A stretch of DNA of 6,185 nucleotides from contig DAOTWA010000066.1 of NCBI GenBank assembly GCA_034435955.1, forward strand, positions 1 through 6,185. Direction: 5' to 3'. This DNA comes from DAOTWA01 sp034435955 (GTDB lineage Bacteria > Chloroflexota > Anaerolineae > Anaerolineales > Anaerolineaceae). How positions within the stretch are numbered: position 1 is the stretch's first letter; each line of letters opens with the position of its first letter. The position numbers and the translations under genes were made by a program. A model generated the notes under the pieces. That model saw nothing but the letters and a program-made list of their open reading frames with translations, had not been told where the DNA came from and did no database searches. Positions 5,567-6,185 of the stretch are shown one piece after another.

Positions 5567-6185
5567 GCCCCTCCCCGCGCATCTTGATCAAAGCGCTGTT
5601 GCAGTTGGGCCCGCGCCGCCTGGCGCTCTACGCCCGCTACCAGATCGGCCTGCGCAGCGGCTACTATCGCAGGCGGACCCCCATCCAACGCAATTTTGGT
5701 GAAGCGCCAAAAACAACACCCGCCTGGCCGCTGATTCCTGTCCCGGCGAAAGAAGATTTACGCCGCGTGGCCGCCGCGGGTTCACTTGATCAGGCATGTT
5801 TGCTCAGCGGCCCGGATCTGCCGCCCCTGCTTTCCCCGTCCATACCCGCTGCCCATTGGATCGAGTACGAGCTCGGGCGCCGGCCCTGGGGAGAGCAGGG
5901 CGACCCCAAGTTCATTTGGGAGCCCGCCCGTTTTGACTGGTCGTACACACTGGCGCGCTCCTATATCCTCACCGGGGATGAGCGTTTCCCTGATATTTTT
6001 TGGAAATCTTTTGAGGCTTTTCTGGAGGCCAACCCGCCCAATGCCGGGCCCAACTGGTCGTCTGGCCAGGAAATTGCCCTGCGCTTGATCGCGCTGACCT
6101 TTGCCGGCGGCGCCTTTGCGCCAGCGAAAAGCTCCACGCCAGAACGCATGGCTCACTTGGCTGCCGCCATCACTGCGCATGCCCG
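5563..6185 (+). CDS. Heparinase II/III family protein, partial (C-terminus beyond right edge)
   Basis: The first 207 residues of an open frame that runs off the window. It begins MSPSPRILIKALLQLGPRRL and contains ALYARYQIGLRSGYYRRRTP, an N-terminal signature I associate with heparinase II/III-like proteins of exopolysaccharide clusters. Residues about 116-184 match the helical (alpha/alpha toroid) N-terminal domain: FIWEPARFDWSYTLARSYIL, TGDERFPDIFWKSFEAFLEA and NPPNAGPNWSSGQEIALRL. This fold occurs in uronic-acid polysaccharide lyases and in dermatan sulfate epimerase. The catalytic His/Tyr residues and the C-terminal beta domain are not in view, so activity cannot be judged. There is no convincing signal peptide: the N-terminus is basic and amphipathic with no hydrophobic core or cleavage site. 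The ATG overlaps the oxidoreductase stop (ATGA), implying co-translation and a shared pathway. It may cleave, epimerise or otherwise process the polysaccharide made by this locus. Confidence 0.85.
   Translation, partial: MSPSPRILIKALLQLGPRRLALYARYQIGLRSGYYRRRTPIQRNFGEAPKTTPAWPLIPVPAKEDLRRVAAAGSLDQACLLSGPDLPPLLSPSIPAAHWIEYELGRRPWGEQGDPKFIWEPARFDWSYTLARSYILTGDERFPDIFWKSFEAFLEANPPNAGPNWSSGQEIALRLIALTFAGGAFAPAKSSTPERMAHLAAAITAHA

Noticed and set aside
5782..6180. Overlapping short frames on both strands (5786-6088 plus, 5782-6180 minus) near the right edge
   Set aside because: The continuous frame from 5563 encodes clear heparinase II/III-type motifs across this stretch, so these frames are shadows.

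Overview
The window is about 6.2 kb of GC-rich, densely coding bacterial DNA from a cell-surface polysaccharide locus. It holds two divergent transcription units separated by a 236-base gap (3144-3379). The protein styles (a dTDP-rhamnose operon, a two-domain oxidoreductase and a heparinase II/III-fold protein), the high GC and the near-consensus TATAAT boxes would suit a Chloroflexota (Anaerolineae-like) genome. That placement is an impression from protein style, not a demonstrated assignment.

Left half, minus strand: the dTDP-L-rhamnose pathway in transcription order rfbC (3143-2595), rfbB (2572-1487), rfbA (1490-618) and rfbD (615 to beyond base 1, so its C-terminus is missing). The genes are tightly packed: a 22-base gap, then a 4-base ATGA overlap, then a 2-base gap. 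This suggests one operon with coupled translation. Together RfbA, RfbB, RfbC and RfbD convert glucose-1-phosphate plus dTTP to dTDP-L-rhamnose, the activated donor for rhamnose-containing surface glycans.

Middle, 3144-3379: a divergent regulatory region. Each direction has a perfect TATAAT box inside the same 9-mer, CGCTATAAT. On the plus side a possible 22-codon leader ORF starts about 4 bases after the predicted transcription start. It ends in an ATGA overlap with the start of the oxidoreductase, which has no visible Shine-Dalgarno sequence.

Right half, plus strand: a 728-residue two-domain oxidoreductase (3380-5566) made of a zinc-site-less medium-chain dehydrogenase-like half fused to a Gfo/Idh/MocA half. 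It overlaps by ATGA a heparinase II/III-family protein (5563 to beyond the right edge). This pair is the least understood part of the window. By context it probably makes or modifies a sugar, perhaps a uronic acid residue, in the same polysaccharide that receives rhamnose. The substrate cannot be read from the sequence.

No tRNA, rRNA, CRISPR array, insertion sequence or convincing terminator was seen. Both operons run off the window.
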